DNA of 64,000 nt from the NCBI RefSeq assembly GCF_030397575.1, contig NZ_JAPNXS010000001.1, positions 62,001 through 126,000 of the forward strand. The letters are read 5' to 3'. Below are positions 51,709 through 61,027 of the stretch, piece after piece. Positions within the stretch are counted from its first letter, which is position 1. Each line of letters opens with the position of its first letter. The position numbers and the translations under genes were made by a program. Source of the stretch: Psychromonas sp. 14N.309.X.WAT.B.A12. Lineage in GTDB: Bacteria > Pseudomonadota > Gammaproteobacteria > Enterobacterales > Psychromonadaceae. Below the pieces are notes generated by a model. That model did no database searches. It was not told the DNA's origin and saw only the letters and a list, made by a program, of their open reading frames with translations.

Positions 51709-52722
51709 ATGCCAATTTCTCAATCATTACAAATCACCTTACTATCATTAACAGAAGCGAAAAGCATCAAAGAGGTGAAGCTTATTCAAGATGTATGGGG
51801 TGGTTATGGCGAGTTATTTAGAGTGAGTTTAGAAGGTGGGAACACAAAGTCTGCCGTAGTAAAACTAGTTAATACACCGCAACCTAGTTCACACCCAAAA
51901 GGGTGGAATACCACTTTGTCTCATCAGCGGAAACTTCATTCCTATCAAGTAGAATCAAACTGGTATAAACATTATGCACACCTCCATCATCAAGATTGTT
52001 ATGTGCCACGCTGTATTGCGTCCCAAAATGACAAGAAACTCAATCTATTGGTACTAGAAGATCTCGAGGAAGTTGGTTATCCCGTCGTTAAAGCAACAGC
52101 TACATTAGATGAAGCAAAAACTTGTATTAAATGGTTAGCGAATTTTCATGCCTTATATTTACAAAGCAATACGGAGCAAACATACACTGAGCTCTGGGAA
52201 ACAGGCACCTATTGGCACCTTGCTACGCGCCCAGATGAGTTAGATGCATTACATGATCCGTCACTCAAAATGGCGGCAAAACGAATCGATCAAATTCTCA
52301 CTGATTCACCTTTTCAAACACTAGTGCATGGCGACGCTAAACTAGCTAACTTTTGCTTCTCTACCAATGCGAAAAAAGTCGCTGCGGTTGATTTTCAATA
52401 TGTCGGTAAAGGTTGCGGCATGAAAGATCTCATCTTATTTATCAGCAGTGCAATTCCGCCAGAACATTGTGCTGCGCTGCAAAATTCCTTAATCGATTAT
52501 TATTTTATCTGCTTAAGTGAAGCGGTGATCAAAACACAAAAACAGATCGACCCAATACAACTAGAGCAAGCATGGCGACCACTATATGCGCTTGCTTGGG
52601 CGGATTTTCAACGCTTTGTAAAAGGCTGGTCACCGGCACATTGGAAAATCAACGACTATACCGAAAAACTCACCGAACAAGCGCTTCAATCCTTATCACA
52701 ATTCCCTGTGAAGGCAGAGTAG
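51709..52722 (+). CDS. APH/choline-kinase-like phosphotransferase
   Basis: 337 aa, kinase-like fold. Catalytic loop VHGDAKLANF (HGDxxxxN) and metal site AVDFQYVG, with the hinge LVLEDLEEVGYP. The form is that of DUF1679/CHK-type putative kinases found in marine bacteria; substrate unknown. Lies 2 bp upstream of an inositol-monophosphatase-family gene, so the pair may act on the same phosphorylated metabolite (inference). Confidence 0.85.
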   Translation: MPISQSLQITLLSLTEAKSIKEVKLIQDVWGGYGELFRVSLEGGNTKSAVVKLVNTPQPSSHPKGWNTTLSHQRKLHSYQVESNWYKHYAHLHHQDCYVPRCIASQNDKKLNLLVLEDLEEVGYPVVKATATLDEAKTCIKWLANFHALYLQSNTEQTYTELWETGTYWHLATRPDELDALHDPSLKMAAKRIDQILTDSPFQTLVHGDAKLANFCFSTNAKKVAAVDFQYVGKGCGMKDLILFISSAIPPEHCAALQNSLIDYYFICLSEAVIKTQKQIDPIQLEQAWRPLYALAWADFQRFVKGWSPAHWKINDYTEKLTEQALQSLSQFPVKAE

Positions 52723-52724
52723 TC

Positions 52725-53672
52725 ATGCAATTAGCAACAGAAACACTTAATAAACTAAGTGAGTTAGCATTATTAGCGGCAAAAAAATCAGGCGAGTATA
52801 TTCAAGGCTTTGATCGATCATTACTTGAAACCCACTTTAAAGCTGCAGGTAGTAGTCAAAGTTCACAAGTAGTCACGGAAGTGGACTTTGCTTGTCAGGA
52901 AATCATTCTAGATATTTTGGATGAGAGCCTTGAGCAATATGACTTAGCGGTACTCAGTGAAGAAAATTGTAGCGAAGAAAACGCACATCTTCATTCTCGT
53001 TTACATAAAGACTATTTTTGGTGTATCGACCCATTAGACGGCACATTACCTTTTATAGAAGGCAGCACTGGATATGCCGTATCCATTGCCTTAGTAAACA
53101 AGCTTGGTCAACCGATATTAGCCGCAATACATCATCCAACGAGTAACACTAGCTTCCATACCGTTATTGATAATGTAGGCATTACACGCGCTTATAAAAA
53201 CGGGCTACACCTACAGCCAAAAAACTACGAAACGCACGCTTTAAATGCGGGCAAGCAAACCTTCACTTTTTACACTGATAGAAGCTTTAAATCACATGCT
53301 CAATATCAGCCACTAGTAAATGAACTAGCAAAATTAGCCGATGAACTGGGTTACCAAGGTTTTGAAATACAAGCGTGTCATGGTGCCGTCATCAATGCCT
53401 TATCAGTTATTGAAACAGACAATAAAAATGCAGCCTGTTACATCAAATTCCCAAAATCTCAGTCAGGTGGAGGCAGTTTGTGGGACTTTGCAGCTACTGC
53501 TTGTCTAGCTAAAGCAACAAACAGCTGGTGTAGCGATATAAACGGAGAGCTATTAGATTTAAACCGATCAGATTCAACTTACATGAACCATAAAGGTGTA
53601 CTTTACGTATCAGACCAATTAGTAGCGAAACGTATTATCCAGATTTATAGGGAATTTGTGGGCAACTTTTAA
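52725..53672 (+). CDS. Inositol monophosphatase family protein
   Basis: 315 aa from the ATG at 52725. The metal-binding motifs SEEN, DPLDGTLPF and GGSLWDFAAT are present, as in IMPase/CysQ/FBPase-type phosphatases. The change of the usual NF/EF after DPLDGT to PF is mild. It is translated with the kinase-like gene upstream. Substrate could be a sugar or nucleotide phosphate; not determinable. Confidence 0.85.
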   Translation: MQLATETLNKLSELALLAAKKSGEYIQGFDRSLLETHFKAAGSSQSSQVVTEVDFACQEIILDILDESLEQYDLAVLSEENCSEENAHLHSRLHKDYFWCIDPLDGTLPFIEGSTGYAVSIALVNKLGQPILAAIHHPTSNTSFHTVIDNVGITRAYKNGLHLQPKNYETHALNAGKQTFTFYTDRSFKSHAQYQPLVNELAKLADELGYQGFEIQACHGAVINALSVIETDNKNAACYIKFPKSQSGGGSLWDFAATACLAKATNSWCSDINGELLDLNRSDSTYMNHKGVLYVSDQLVAKRIIQIYREFVGNF

Positions 53673-53906
53673 ACTTCGTTATTCACAAAGTACATATAAC
53701 CAGCAACTGGTAACTAAAATTGTAATTTCAATTGCTTATTATTCCTTAAATTATTTTTTTTGTGATAAAACTAACTTAGTTTTATATTTTACGTGTGGGT
53801 AATAAGCTCGCTTTCCCAAATCTTTAGTCGTTAAAGGACCAATTCCTAAATTATTGTCAGTAGGGGTATCAATTGCATAGGTAATGCAAAGGGAAATGAG
53901 TTAAAA

Positions 53907-54185
53907 ATGCCAGAGAGCTTTTACAATAAGAATGCAGATCAGTTAGGAAAACTGTATTTATCTAAATCTTTTGAGTAAGTACATCAAACTTGGCTCGAAT
54001 ATCTCGCACCCGTCTTAAAAAAGACGGATGCACGTATTTTAGATATTGGTGCTGGGCGCGACAGTAAATGCATGGTAGAGCAGGGGTCTGAACAAAATGT
54101 GTCAGTCACCACCATTGAACCTGCGACCATGTCGGCAGAGTTAGGAAAGCAACAAACTCAAGTATTAAATGGTTGCTTTTGGTGA
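53907..54185 (+). pseudogene. SAM-dependent methyltransferase remnant
   Basis: Reads MPESFYNKNADQLGKLYLSK, SFE, then an in-frame TAA at 53976, and continues VHQTWLEYLAPVLKKTDARI and LDIGAGRDSKCMVEQGS (the SAM-binding motif I), then a second stop at 54183. The catalytic half is absent. Its end abuts the DUF3427 remnant, so a deletion probably joined two decayed genes. Confidence 0.8.
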
Positions 54186-54647
54186 TAGTACATTCGATAA
54201 AAAATCTTCTAGTCGAGAAGGTGTATTTAATTTATCTAAACTTAATATTGAACTGCTATTTGTTACATTAAATAAATCAGATAAACAATTTTCACCGACA
54301 ACTATGTACCATGACTATGCTATAACCCCTTCACTATTTCACTGGCAAACACAAAATAGTGCTAAGCCTATAGCTGGAAAGGGGCTTTCATATATTCAAC
54401 AAAAACAGAATAACAAAACTGTTATCCTGTTTGTACGAGAACAATCAAAAGATGAAAATGGCCGTACGATGGGGTTTGTTAACTTTGGCCCTGTAGAATT
54501 TATTAAATATGAAGGTAGTCAGCCGATGGATATTACATGGATATTACATGGATATTACATGGATATTACATGGATATTACATGGAAGTTACTGCATCCTA
54601 TGCCTTCATATTTACGGCATGAATCTGCAAAACTAGCCGTTGGTTAA
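54169..54647 (+). pseudogene. C-terminal remnant of a DUF3427 helicase/restriction-type protein, frameshifted by tandem repeat
   Basis: From about 54211, SREGVFNLSKLNIELLFVTL, NKSDKQFSPTTMYHDYAI and SLFHWQTQNS match the C-terminal DUF3427 domain of DEAD-box proteins linked to restriction and defence. The N-terminal nuclease/helicase part is missing. Near the end an 11-bp tandem repeat shifts the frame; reading past it in the alternative phase restores KLLHPMPSYLRHESAKLAVG and a stop at 54645-54647. The end overlaps the NERD gene's stop. Confidence 0.75.
54526..54591 (+). repeat. 11-bp tandem repeat (ATGGATATTAC, five perfect copies plus one degenerate)
   Basis: Copies at 54526, 54537, 54548, 54559 and 54570, then ATGGAAGTTAC at 54581. 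Unit length not divisible by three, so copy number sets the reading frame; one or four copies would keep the DUF3427 frame, five do not. Confidence 0.92.
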
Positions 54648-55801
54648 ATAGTGTCTTCTTGCGTGAAAATTAGGTCTTTAGCATTACATTCTGTACACAA
54701 TAGGTAATAAGCGTTTTTCTTTTTACTTACTTTAGTCTTGGTACTGCTACATGAAGGACATTGCTTTTTCATTGCTGTATTTGCTTGGCAATGTGAACAT
54801 TTTACGTAATAACCATAGCGTCCAGGTGAAGCAATTAGGGCGTTATTTGAGTGGCACTCTTTACATGCTAATAGTGTTGAACTTTCAAGAATTACAGCTG
54901 CTACATTTTCTACTGACTGAACTGATTGAGTAGAAGAAGCGTTTAGATTACATTTTTGTACAGGATTATGTTGATAAGCACTTTCGTTCAATGTTTCTTC
55001 AATAATATCCTGATTACTAGCATCCATGACCTGTGTTTTATTTTGGGAATATGAGGGTATATTAGTATTACTCGGTATTTCAGGTTGTTTGCTTAATATG
55101 CTCAATTGTTTCAAAGTAGATTTATGGTTATCGATCAAAAATTGACTTATCTTTTCCATATCCTTCGCTTTAAAATCTGGTCGAGTATTTATACTCAAAA
55201 AATCTGTTATTTTATTTGAGGGTAAATTCATTACTTCATTAATTTTATCTATTAGGAATTCAGACTTAACTAATTGGCTAGACACTGATTTTGGCATATT
55301 ATTTCGGTCTAAAATCGCATTACTAGATACTGCACAAATATTATCCCAACATCTTCTTCCAAAACTTTGTTGTAATTTTCCAAGCAATTTTTTGGGTAAT
55401 ATTTCATGTCTTCTCTCAAAAAGTAGTTCTCTTAATAGTCTTTGTTGAAGTTCAACCTGTTTAATAGGTGACTTTATACCAGACCATTTTCCATGGTAAC
55501 TGCGTGACCACTCTTCATTTTCATTGACTCTTACTTCACCTGTAATACTTTTGGATTCGATAAGAATAAACCCATAAACATATAAAACTAAATGGTCAAT
55601 TTGCGCTACCTCATCATTATGCTCAATTCTAATATCGTTAAACACACAGATATCTTCACGGTCTTTGAAAGCTCTTCGAAGATAGAAAGCAACGTCTTGT
55701 TCTTGTTTTTCGCCAGCTTGTACCCTGATATCCTTTGAGTTGCTGATCTCTTTTTCTTTTAAAATCAATTTCAATTCCCTAGAATTACATATAAACATCA
55801 A
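54644..55801 (-). CDS. NERD nuclease-related protein with C-terminal zinc ribbons
   Basis: 385 aa. N-terminal NERD domain (about 25-130): AGEKQEQDVAFYLRRAF, HNDEVAQIDHLVLYVYGFILIESKSI resemble the restriction-endonuclease-like fold with D...ESK residues. The C-terminal 70 residues hold CxxC pairs (CKECHSN..VKCSHCQ, CPSCSST..LLCTECN), like topoisomerase-type zinc ribbons. It probably acts on DNA. It lies against the DUF3427 remnant, suggesting what is left of a defence island. Confidence 0.85.
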   Translation of the reverse strand: MMFICNSRELKLILKEKEISNSKDIRVQAGEKQEQDVAFYLRRAFKDREDICVFNDIRIEHNDEVAQIDHLVLYVYGFILIESKSITGEVRVNENEEWSRSYHGKWSGIKSPIKQVELQQRLLRELLFERRHEILPKKLLGKLQQSFGRRCWDNICAVSSNAILDRNNMPKSVSSQLVKSEFLIDKINEVMNLPSNKITDFLSINTRPDFKAKDMEKISQFLIDNHKSTLKQLSILSKQPEIPSNTNIPSYSQNKTQVMDASNQDIIEETLNESAYQHNPVQKCNLNASSTQSVQSVENVAAVILESSTLLACKECHSNNALIASPGRYGYYVKCSHCQANTAMKKQCPSCSSTKTKVSKKKNAYYLLCTECNAKDLIFTQEDTI

Positions 55802-56000
55802 ATTTTAAGCAAAATATTGTTTATCAAGGGTACTAAAATTTTAATAAGGTTGGTATTACTAAGAGCATTTTTAAACTAAAAATTTTACTTAACTGTTATT
55901 TAAGCCTTATTTATCCTCACTTCTCACTTAAAATTTCTTCTAAATACTGTATAACAGTGCTTTTCTATCAATATTGGTTTTTGTCTACTTAGGAGTTGTT

Positions 56001-57701
56001 GTGGAAATTACGTTATTGTTGTTGCAGCAACTTAGTGTTTACTTGGTGATCATCTATTTGCTGAGTAAAACGCCGCTTTTTATGCCGCTTATTTTTATCT
56101 CTGGTCGTAATTCCCATCGTATTGCTTGTTATGTGCTATTTAGCTCTTTTTGTATTTTAGGTACTTACTTTAGTTTATCCATTGAAAATGCGTTGGCGAA
56201 TACACGAGCAATTGGCGCTGTGATGGGGGGCTTGTTAGGTGGTCCTGTTGTTGGTTTAGCGGTGGGGTTGACTGGTGGTTTACATCGTTATTCCATGGGT
56301 GGATTTACTGATGTTGCTTGTATGTTGTCTACCACGTCAGAAGGGTTGATTGGTGGTTTGTTGCATCTTTATTATTTGCGTAGAGGGCAGATAGAGAAGA
56401 TTTTTAGACCGATGAAGGCCCTTACTATCACTTTATTCGCAGAAGTGTTGCAAATGGTGATTATTTTGATTGTTGCTAAGCCCTTTGACCAAGCTTGGTT
56501 ATTGGTACAGTCCATTGCGTTACCAATGATAATTGCTAACTCATTAGGCGCAGCTTTGTTCATGAGTATTATTCAAGATAAGAAAGCGATTTTTGAGAAG
56601 AATTATAATGCTTTTTCTAATAAAGCATTACGTATTGCACAGCGAGCAGTAGGGGTGTTTCGGCATGGTTTTGATGCTCAAAGTTGCCAAAAGATCGCTG
56701 GTATTATTCATGAAGAAACGGGCGTTGGCGCGGTTTCGATTACCGACAGAGAAAAGATTTTAGCTTTTATTGGTATTGGTGATGATCACCATGTTTGTGG
56801 CCGAATGATCTCTTCTGATTATACATTGAAGGCGATCGAAACGGGCGAAATGACCTATGCAGACGGTTATGCTACCGCTTATCAATGCTCTATTCATGAA
56901 GGCTGTAAGTTAGGTTCTGTATTGGTTGTGCCTTTGCTTCAAGCCGATGGTCAAGTGTTCGGTACGGTGAAATTGTATGAACCAAAGCAGAAGCTGTTTT
57001 CTACCTTGAACCGTAGTTTAGGGGAAGGGTTAGCTAAACTTATCTCTAATCAAATCTTGTTAGGTCGTTATATTCAGCAGAAGAATCTATTAAACCAATC
57101 TGAAATACGGTTATTGCAAGCACAGGTTAACCCACATTTCCTGTTTAATACCTTAAATACGATTAGTGCAGTGACGAGAAAAGATCCTAAAAAAGCGCGT
57201 GAATTGATTCAGCACCTTTCACAGTTTTTCAGAAGTAATTTAAAACAAGATATTGAGCAAGTGACCATTAAAGAAGAGTTAGCCCATGTTCATGCTTATT
57301 TAGAGATTGAACTAGCACGTTTTGCCGATCGTTTGAGTGTAACTGAGAATATTGCTGATGAGTTGTTATCGCTTAAGGTGCCAACTTTTACGCTACAGCC
57401 GTTGATTGAGAATGCCATTAAACACGGTACGTCGACTTTAATTGGTAAAGGTAAGTTAGAGATTAACGGTTATCTAATGGATAAGGATAAAGATACCTTA
57501 GTAGTGTTAGAAGTGATTGATAATGCTGGGCATTATAAAGAGCCAAGTAATGCAAAAGGCTTAGGTTTGCAGATCGTTGATAAGCGTATTAAAAATCAAT
57601 ACGGACAGCATTATGGGTTAACTATGACTTGTGAAAGTGATGTTTATACTAAGGCGACGATTCTAATTCCACTGCCAAAACAACAGGATGTATTATGTTA
57701 A
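56001..57701 (+). CDS. btsS: LytS/BtsS-type sensor histidine kinase
   Basis: 566 aa from the GTG at 56001 with TAGGAG upstream; an in-frame start at 55974 is less likely. Domains: 5TMR_LYT membrane sensor (1-190, NTRAIGAVMGGLLGGPVVGLAVGLTGGLHRY), GAF (about 210-350), His_kinase dimer with phospho-His in NPHFLFNTLNTISA, HATPase with IENAIKHG and GLGLQIVD. In E. coli BtsS senses pyruvate. The following regulator and CstA-family transporter support that role here. Confidence 0.9.
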   Translation: MEITLLLLQQLSVYLVIIYLLSKTPLFMPLIFISGRNSHRIACYVLFSSFCILGTYFSLSIENALANTRAIGAVMGGLLGGPVVGLAVGLTGGLHRYSMGGFTDVACMLSTTSEGLIGGLLHLYYLRRGQIEKIFRPMKALTITLFAEVLQMVIILIVAKPFDQAWLLVQSIALPMIIANSLGAALFMSIIQDKKAIFEKNYNAFSNKALRIAQRAVGVFRHGFDAQSCQKIAGIIHEETGVGAVSITDREKILAFIGIGDDHHVCGRMISSDYTLKAIETGEMTYADGYATAYQCSIHEGCKLGSVLVVPLLQADGQVFGTVKLYEPKQKLFSTLNRSLGEGLAKLISNQILLGRYIQQKNLLNQSEIRLLQAQVNPHFLFNTLNTISAVTRKDPKKARELIQHLSQFFRSNLKQDIEQVTIKEELAHVHAYLEIELARFADRLSVTENIADELLSLKVPTFTLQPLIENAIKHGTSTLIGKGKLEINGYLMDKDKDTLVVLEVIDNAGHYKEPSNAKGLGLQIVDKRIKNQYGQHYGLTMTCESDVYTKATILIPLPKQQDVLC

Positions 57702-58411
57702 AAGCTATTGTTATTGATGATGAACTTTATGCTCGTGAAGAGTTAAATGAGTTATTGGTAGAAACCGAGCAAGTACAGGTAATCGAGCAGTGTAGTAATG
57801 CCATTGAAGGGTTAAAAGCGATTAATAGTTTAAAGCCTGATGTGGTATTTTTAGATATTCATATGCCACAAATTACTGGGTTAGATCTATTGAGTATGCT
57901 TGACCCTGATACCATGCCTAAGGTGGTGTTTGTGACTGCTTATGATGAGTACGCGGTGAAAGCCTTTGAAGATAATGCCTTTGATTATTTGCTTAAACCC
58001 GTTGAAAGTGGACGTTTATTAAAGACGTTAAAGCGGGTTAATGCGGAAAAGTTAGAACAACCTAATTATGAGCCTATCACAGCAAATAAGTTAGAGTTGA
58101 TCCCTTGCTCTGGTTTTAATCGCATTTTGTTATTAGCTCCTAACGAAATTGAAATTGCAATGTCTGAGCAGACAGGAGTACATCTATTAACAGACAAAGA
58201 TAAGTTTACTGCAAGTTTGTCTTTGAAGGTGTTAGAAGAAAAAACTGATTTAATTCGTTGTCATCGACAATATCTTATTAATCCTACTTGTATTCGTGAA
58301 ATCAAATTATTAGATAATGGCTCTGCAGATATTGTGACTAAGTCTAACCATCACGCACCCGTGAGTCGCCGTTATTTAAAGGTGATTAAAGATCGCTTTG
58401 GTTTGATGTGA
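57695..58411 (+). CDS. btsR: LytTR response regulator, BtsR-like
   Basis: 238 aa. Receiver domain with phospho-Asp in VVFLDIHMP, Thr in FVTAYDEYAVKAF and Lys in LLKPVE. C-terminal LytTR DNA-binding domain (LIRCHRQYLINPTCIREIKL, HAPVSRRYLKVIKDR). It overlaps the kinase by 7 bp. Three direct repeats 84-124 bp downstream of its stop, before cstA, are candidate binding sites. Confidence 0.92.
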   Translation: MLKAIVIDDELYAREELNELLVETEQVQVIEQCSNAIEGLKAINSLKPDVVFLDIHMPQITGLDLLSMLDPDTMPKVVFVTAYDEYAVKAFEDNAFDYLLKPVESGRLLKTLKRVNAEKLEQPNYEPITANKLELIPCSGFNRILLLAPNEIEIAMSEQTGVHLLTDKDKFTASLSLKVLEEKTDLIRCHRQYLINPTCIREIKLLDNGSADIVTKSNHHAPVSRRYLKVIKDRFGLM

Positions 58412-58494
58412 GCTTGATCAAGTATGTAAATGCAATACTGAAGATGAAAACGCAATAAAAAGGGAGGTTAGCCTGCCATTAACAATTTGTTAAA

Positions 58495-58542
58495 ACCGCT
58501 TAACATTCATAACAACCGTTTAAATGTGTATTTTACCGCTCA
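58495..58542 (+). promoter_or_regulatory. Three phased LytTR (BtsR-like) boxes upstream of cstA
   Basis: ACCGCTTA (58495), ACCGTTTA (58515) and ACCGCTCA (58535), spaced exactly 20 bp. E. coli BtsR/YehT binds direct repeats of the form ACC(G/A)CT(C/T)A with two-turn phasing. Location 78-125 bp before the transporter start fits activation. Confidence 0.8.
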
Positions 58543-58619
58543 ATTAATCAACTAATGTTATTTATATACAATGGATTAAAGTGCGAGCATCAAATTAATT
58601 CATTTAAAAGGACGACACC

Positions 58620-60116
58620 ATGATTTGGTTTTTATTTTGTTTAGCATTATTAATTGGCGGTTATTTTATTTACGGTACTTTTGTTGAGAAAGTTTTCGGT
58701 ATTAAAAAACAACGTCAAACTCCTGCTTACGAAAAACAAGATGGCGTGGACTATGTTGCCATGTCAACACCTAAGGTTTACCTTGTACAACTGCTTAATA
58801 TTGCAGGTGTAGGTCCAATCTTCGGTCCAATTATGGGGGCGTTATACGGTCCTGCTGCAATGTTGTGGATTGTATTAGGTTGTATCTTCGCTGGTGGTGT
58901 ACACGATTATTTTTCTGGCATGTTATCAGTACGTAACGGCGGGGCATCTGTTCCTTCTATTACCGGTAAGTACTTAGGTAATAATGCAAAACACTTTATG
59001 AATGTGTTTGCACTCGTATTGTTGCTGTTAGTCGGTGTGGTATTTGTATCTGCGCCAGCAGGGATGATCACTAACTTAGTGAACGAGCAAACGGATATGA
59101 CGGTATCGCTGATGTCGATGGTTGCAATTATCTTTGCTTATTATGTGGTTGCTACGATTGTACCTGTAGATAAAATCATTGGTCGTTTTTATCCATTCTT
59201 TGGTGCGTTACTTATCTTTATGTCTGTTGGTTTAATTGCGGCTGTAGTGGTTTCAAGTGATCATACTTTATTAGGTGATTATGAAATGAGCCAGATGTTT
59301 ACTAACATGAATCCTAATGACCTTCCTCTCTGGCCTGCACTATTCATCACTATTGCTTGTGGTGCTATCTCTGGTTTCCATGCAACACAATCTCCTTTAA
59401 TGGCTCGTTGTATTGAAAACGAAGAAAATGGACGCTTTGTATTTTATGGTGCGATGATTGGTGAAGGTGTGATTGCCTTAATCTGGTGTGCATTAGCGTT
59501 ATCTTTCTTTGGCTCTGTTGAAGCATTATCTGATGTTGTCGCAACAGGTGGCCCAGGTGCTGTGGTATATGGTGCATCATTTGGTTTATTAGGTGTTTTT
59601 GGTGGTATTTTAGCTTTTTTAGGTGTGGTTATCTTGCCTATTACATCTGGTGATACTGCGTTCCGTTCAAGCCGTTTGATTCTTTCTGAGTACTTCAATA
59701 TGGATCAAAAATCGATGCGTAACCGTCTGTTAATGGCATTACCATTGTTTATTCTTGGCGGTATCTTAACGCAAGTTGATTTCGGGATTATCTGGCGCTA
59801 CTTTGGTTTTGCTAATCAAACTACGGCAGTAATGATGTTATGGACGGCAACGGCTTACTTAGTTCGCCACAATAAATTCCACTGGATTTCAACAGTACCT
59901 GCGATGTTTATGACAGCCGTTGTTATTACTTTCATCTTAAATAATTCAAACCTTGGTTTTGGTTTATTAATGCAGATTTCAACTATTGTTGGCATTTTAT
60001 CAACGGTAGCAATCACAGTGTACGTACTCACGAAATCAAAACGCGCTCTGTTTGTTAACGAGCACGGTAAAGCAATTGATGATGACGGTGTAGAAGTCGT
60101 ACCGCAAAAAAGCTAA
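58620..60116 (+). CDS. CstA-family peptide/pyruvate transporter
   Basis: 498 aa, about 13-14 membrane helices. NIAGVGPIFGPIMGALYGPAAMLWIVLGCIFAGGVHDYFSGMLSVRNGGASVP is the CstA signature. Shorter than E. coli CstA/BtsT (about 700 aa), as in the compact subgroup. The adjacent btsSR genes and upstream boxes point to pyruvate uptake (BtsT role); peptide transport cannot be excluded. AAAGGACG precedes the ATG. Confidence 0.9.
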   Translation: MIWFLFCLALLIGGYFIYGTFVEKVFGIKKQRQTPAYEKQDGVDYVAMSTPKVYLVQLLNIAGVGPIFGPIMGALYGPAAMLWIVLGCIFAGGVHDYFSGMLSVRNGGASVPSITGKYLGNNAKHFMNVFALVLLLLVGVVFVSAPAGMITNLVNEQTDMTVSLMSMVAIIFAYYVVATIVPVDKIIGRFYPFFGALLIFMSVGLIAAVVVSSDHTLLGDYEMSQMFTNMNPNDLPLWPALFITIACGAISGFHATQSPLMARCIENEENGRFVFYGAMIGEGVIALIWCALALSFFGSVEALSDVVATGGPGAVVYGASFGLLGVFGGILAFLGVVILPITSGDTAFRSSRLILSEYFNMDQKSMRNRLLMALPLFILGGILTQVDFGIIWRYFGFANQTTAVMMLWTATAYLVRHNKFHWISTVPAMFMTAVVITFILNNSNLGFGLLMQISTIVGILSTVAITVYVLTKSKRALFVNEHGKAIDDDGVEVVPQKS

Positions 60117-60150
60117 AAACAATAATGTAAGTTGTTATTATTAAAAAATT

Positions 60151-60177
60151 AAAAAGCCCTCTCTCGATGGGCTTTTT
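60151..60177 (+). terminator. Terminator after cstA
   Basis: AAAAAGCCC/GGGCTTTTT 9-bp stem with a 9-nt loop and T-tract. Confidence 0.88.
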
Positions 60178-60390
60178 GGTTTTGGGAAAGGATGGACGGA
60201 GAAGTTAAAGCTGGCTGAAATGAGTCGTCATTGAAGAGGGGAGACAGGTTAGTAGCAATAGCGATTCAGCGAAGCTTGATGTTCGGGGCGCTGACTTTAG
60301 TCTGCCAGTATGCGGGTAACCGCGTAATAATATTAGTCACTATGAGCAAAGCGAACTAAAAATCCCACTCAAAAAAATTAAACACAAAAA

Positions 60391-60490
60391 ATCAAAAGAT
60401 GCAGGCTAAAAAAAGGAATCGCAGAGCTCTTCCGCTGGTAACCTTAGCTTTTTAGCTAATTCGCTCAACGGCCAAGGTTAAAAGATGTGT
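60391..60490 (+). repeat. Dispersed repeat copy 2
   Basis: Contains TCAAAAGATGCAGGCT, GGAATCGCAGAG-c-TCTTCCGCT and AAGATGTGT, the inverse complement of 51113-51204 with a diverged middle (GGTAACCTTAGCTT...GCTAATTCGCTC). Confidence 0.75.
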
Positions 60491-60523
60491 TGTTTAGCTG
60501 AGTCTTTTCCATCCCATCAACAA

Positions 60524-60554
60524 AAAGGCCAATCTACAGTGTAGATTGGCCTTT
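60524..60554 (-). terminator. Terminator of the DUF3622 gene
   Basis: 14-bp perfect stem AAAGGCCAATCTAC / GTAGATTGGCCTTT, loop AGT, with T-tract on the minus strand. Confidence 0.85.
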
Positions 60555-60593
60555 GAAATGTGTTGCTCTAAGAAGGGCTGTCAGACGTTAAAT

Positions 60594-60953
60594 TTATTCT
60601 TCGTCGTAATCGTAGTCAAGCTCTGCGTCATCAGCTTCTAGTGCGCGAGCACGTGCTTCTTCTCTTTTTGCTAAGAATGCAGCGTTAGCAGCTTCTTTTG
60701 CTGCAGCTGCTTTTTCAGCTTGCGCGTTACGCTCTGCACGGCGTTCAGATTTACGTGCATTAGCTTCTTTTTGTTTTGTTAAAAAGCCTTCTAATTCTTT
60801 TTCAGCCCATTCAATGGCTAACGCTTCAGTGGCAAAACCATCTTGTTGCTTTGATACATTGCTTCTACGAGCACTAACACGACGGGTGATTTCTGCACTC
60901 CAGGTATTAGCGTCCTGTTTGATTTGGTAATCGAACTTTTTTTGTTGGGTCAT
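60594..60953 (-). CDS. DUF3622 family protein
   Basis: 119 aa. N-terminal globular part (KFDYQIKQDANTWSAEITRRVSARRSNVSKQQDGF) matches the DUF3622 family of marine gammaproteobacteria. A long charged Ala/Glu/Arg helix and an acidic tail DDAELDYDYDEE follow. Function unknown. Single gene with its own terminator. Confidence 0.85.
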   Translation of the reverse strand: MTQQKKFDYQIKQDANTWSAEITRRVSARRSNVSKQQDGFATEALAIEWAEKELEGFLTKQKEANARKSERRAERNAQAEKAAAAKEAANAAFLAKREEARARALEADDAELDYDYDEE

Positions 60954-61027
60954 GAGCTATTCCTAGTTTAGACGTTGTTTATTTTAGGCGCGCGATAGTA
61001 ACACAGTTTGGCTATAATCTTCACCGC

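Larger units (their letters stand above)
60178..60593. other. Non-coding region between cstA and DUF3622 gene
   Basis: No gene. Contains repeat copy 2 and, at its right end, the terminator of the minus-strand DUF3622 gene. Confidence 0.75.
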
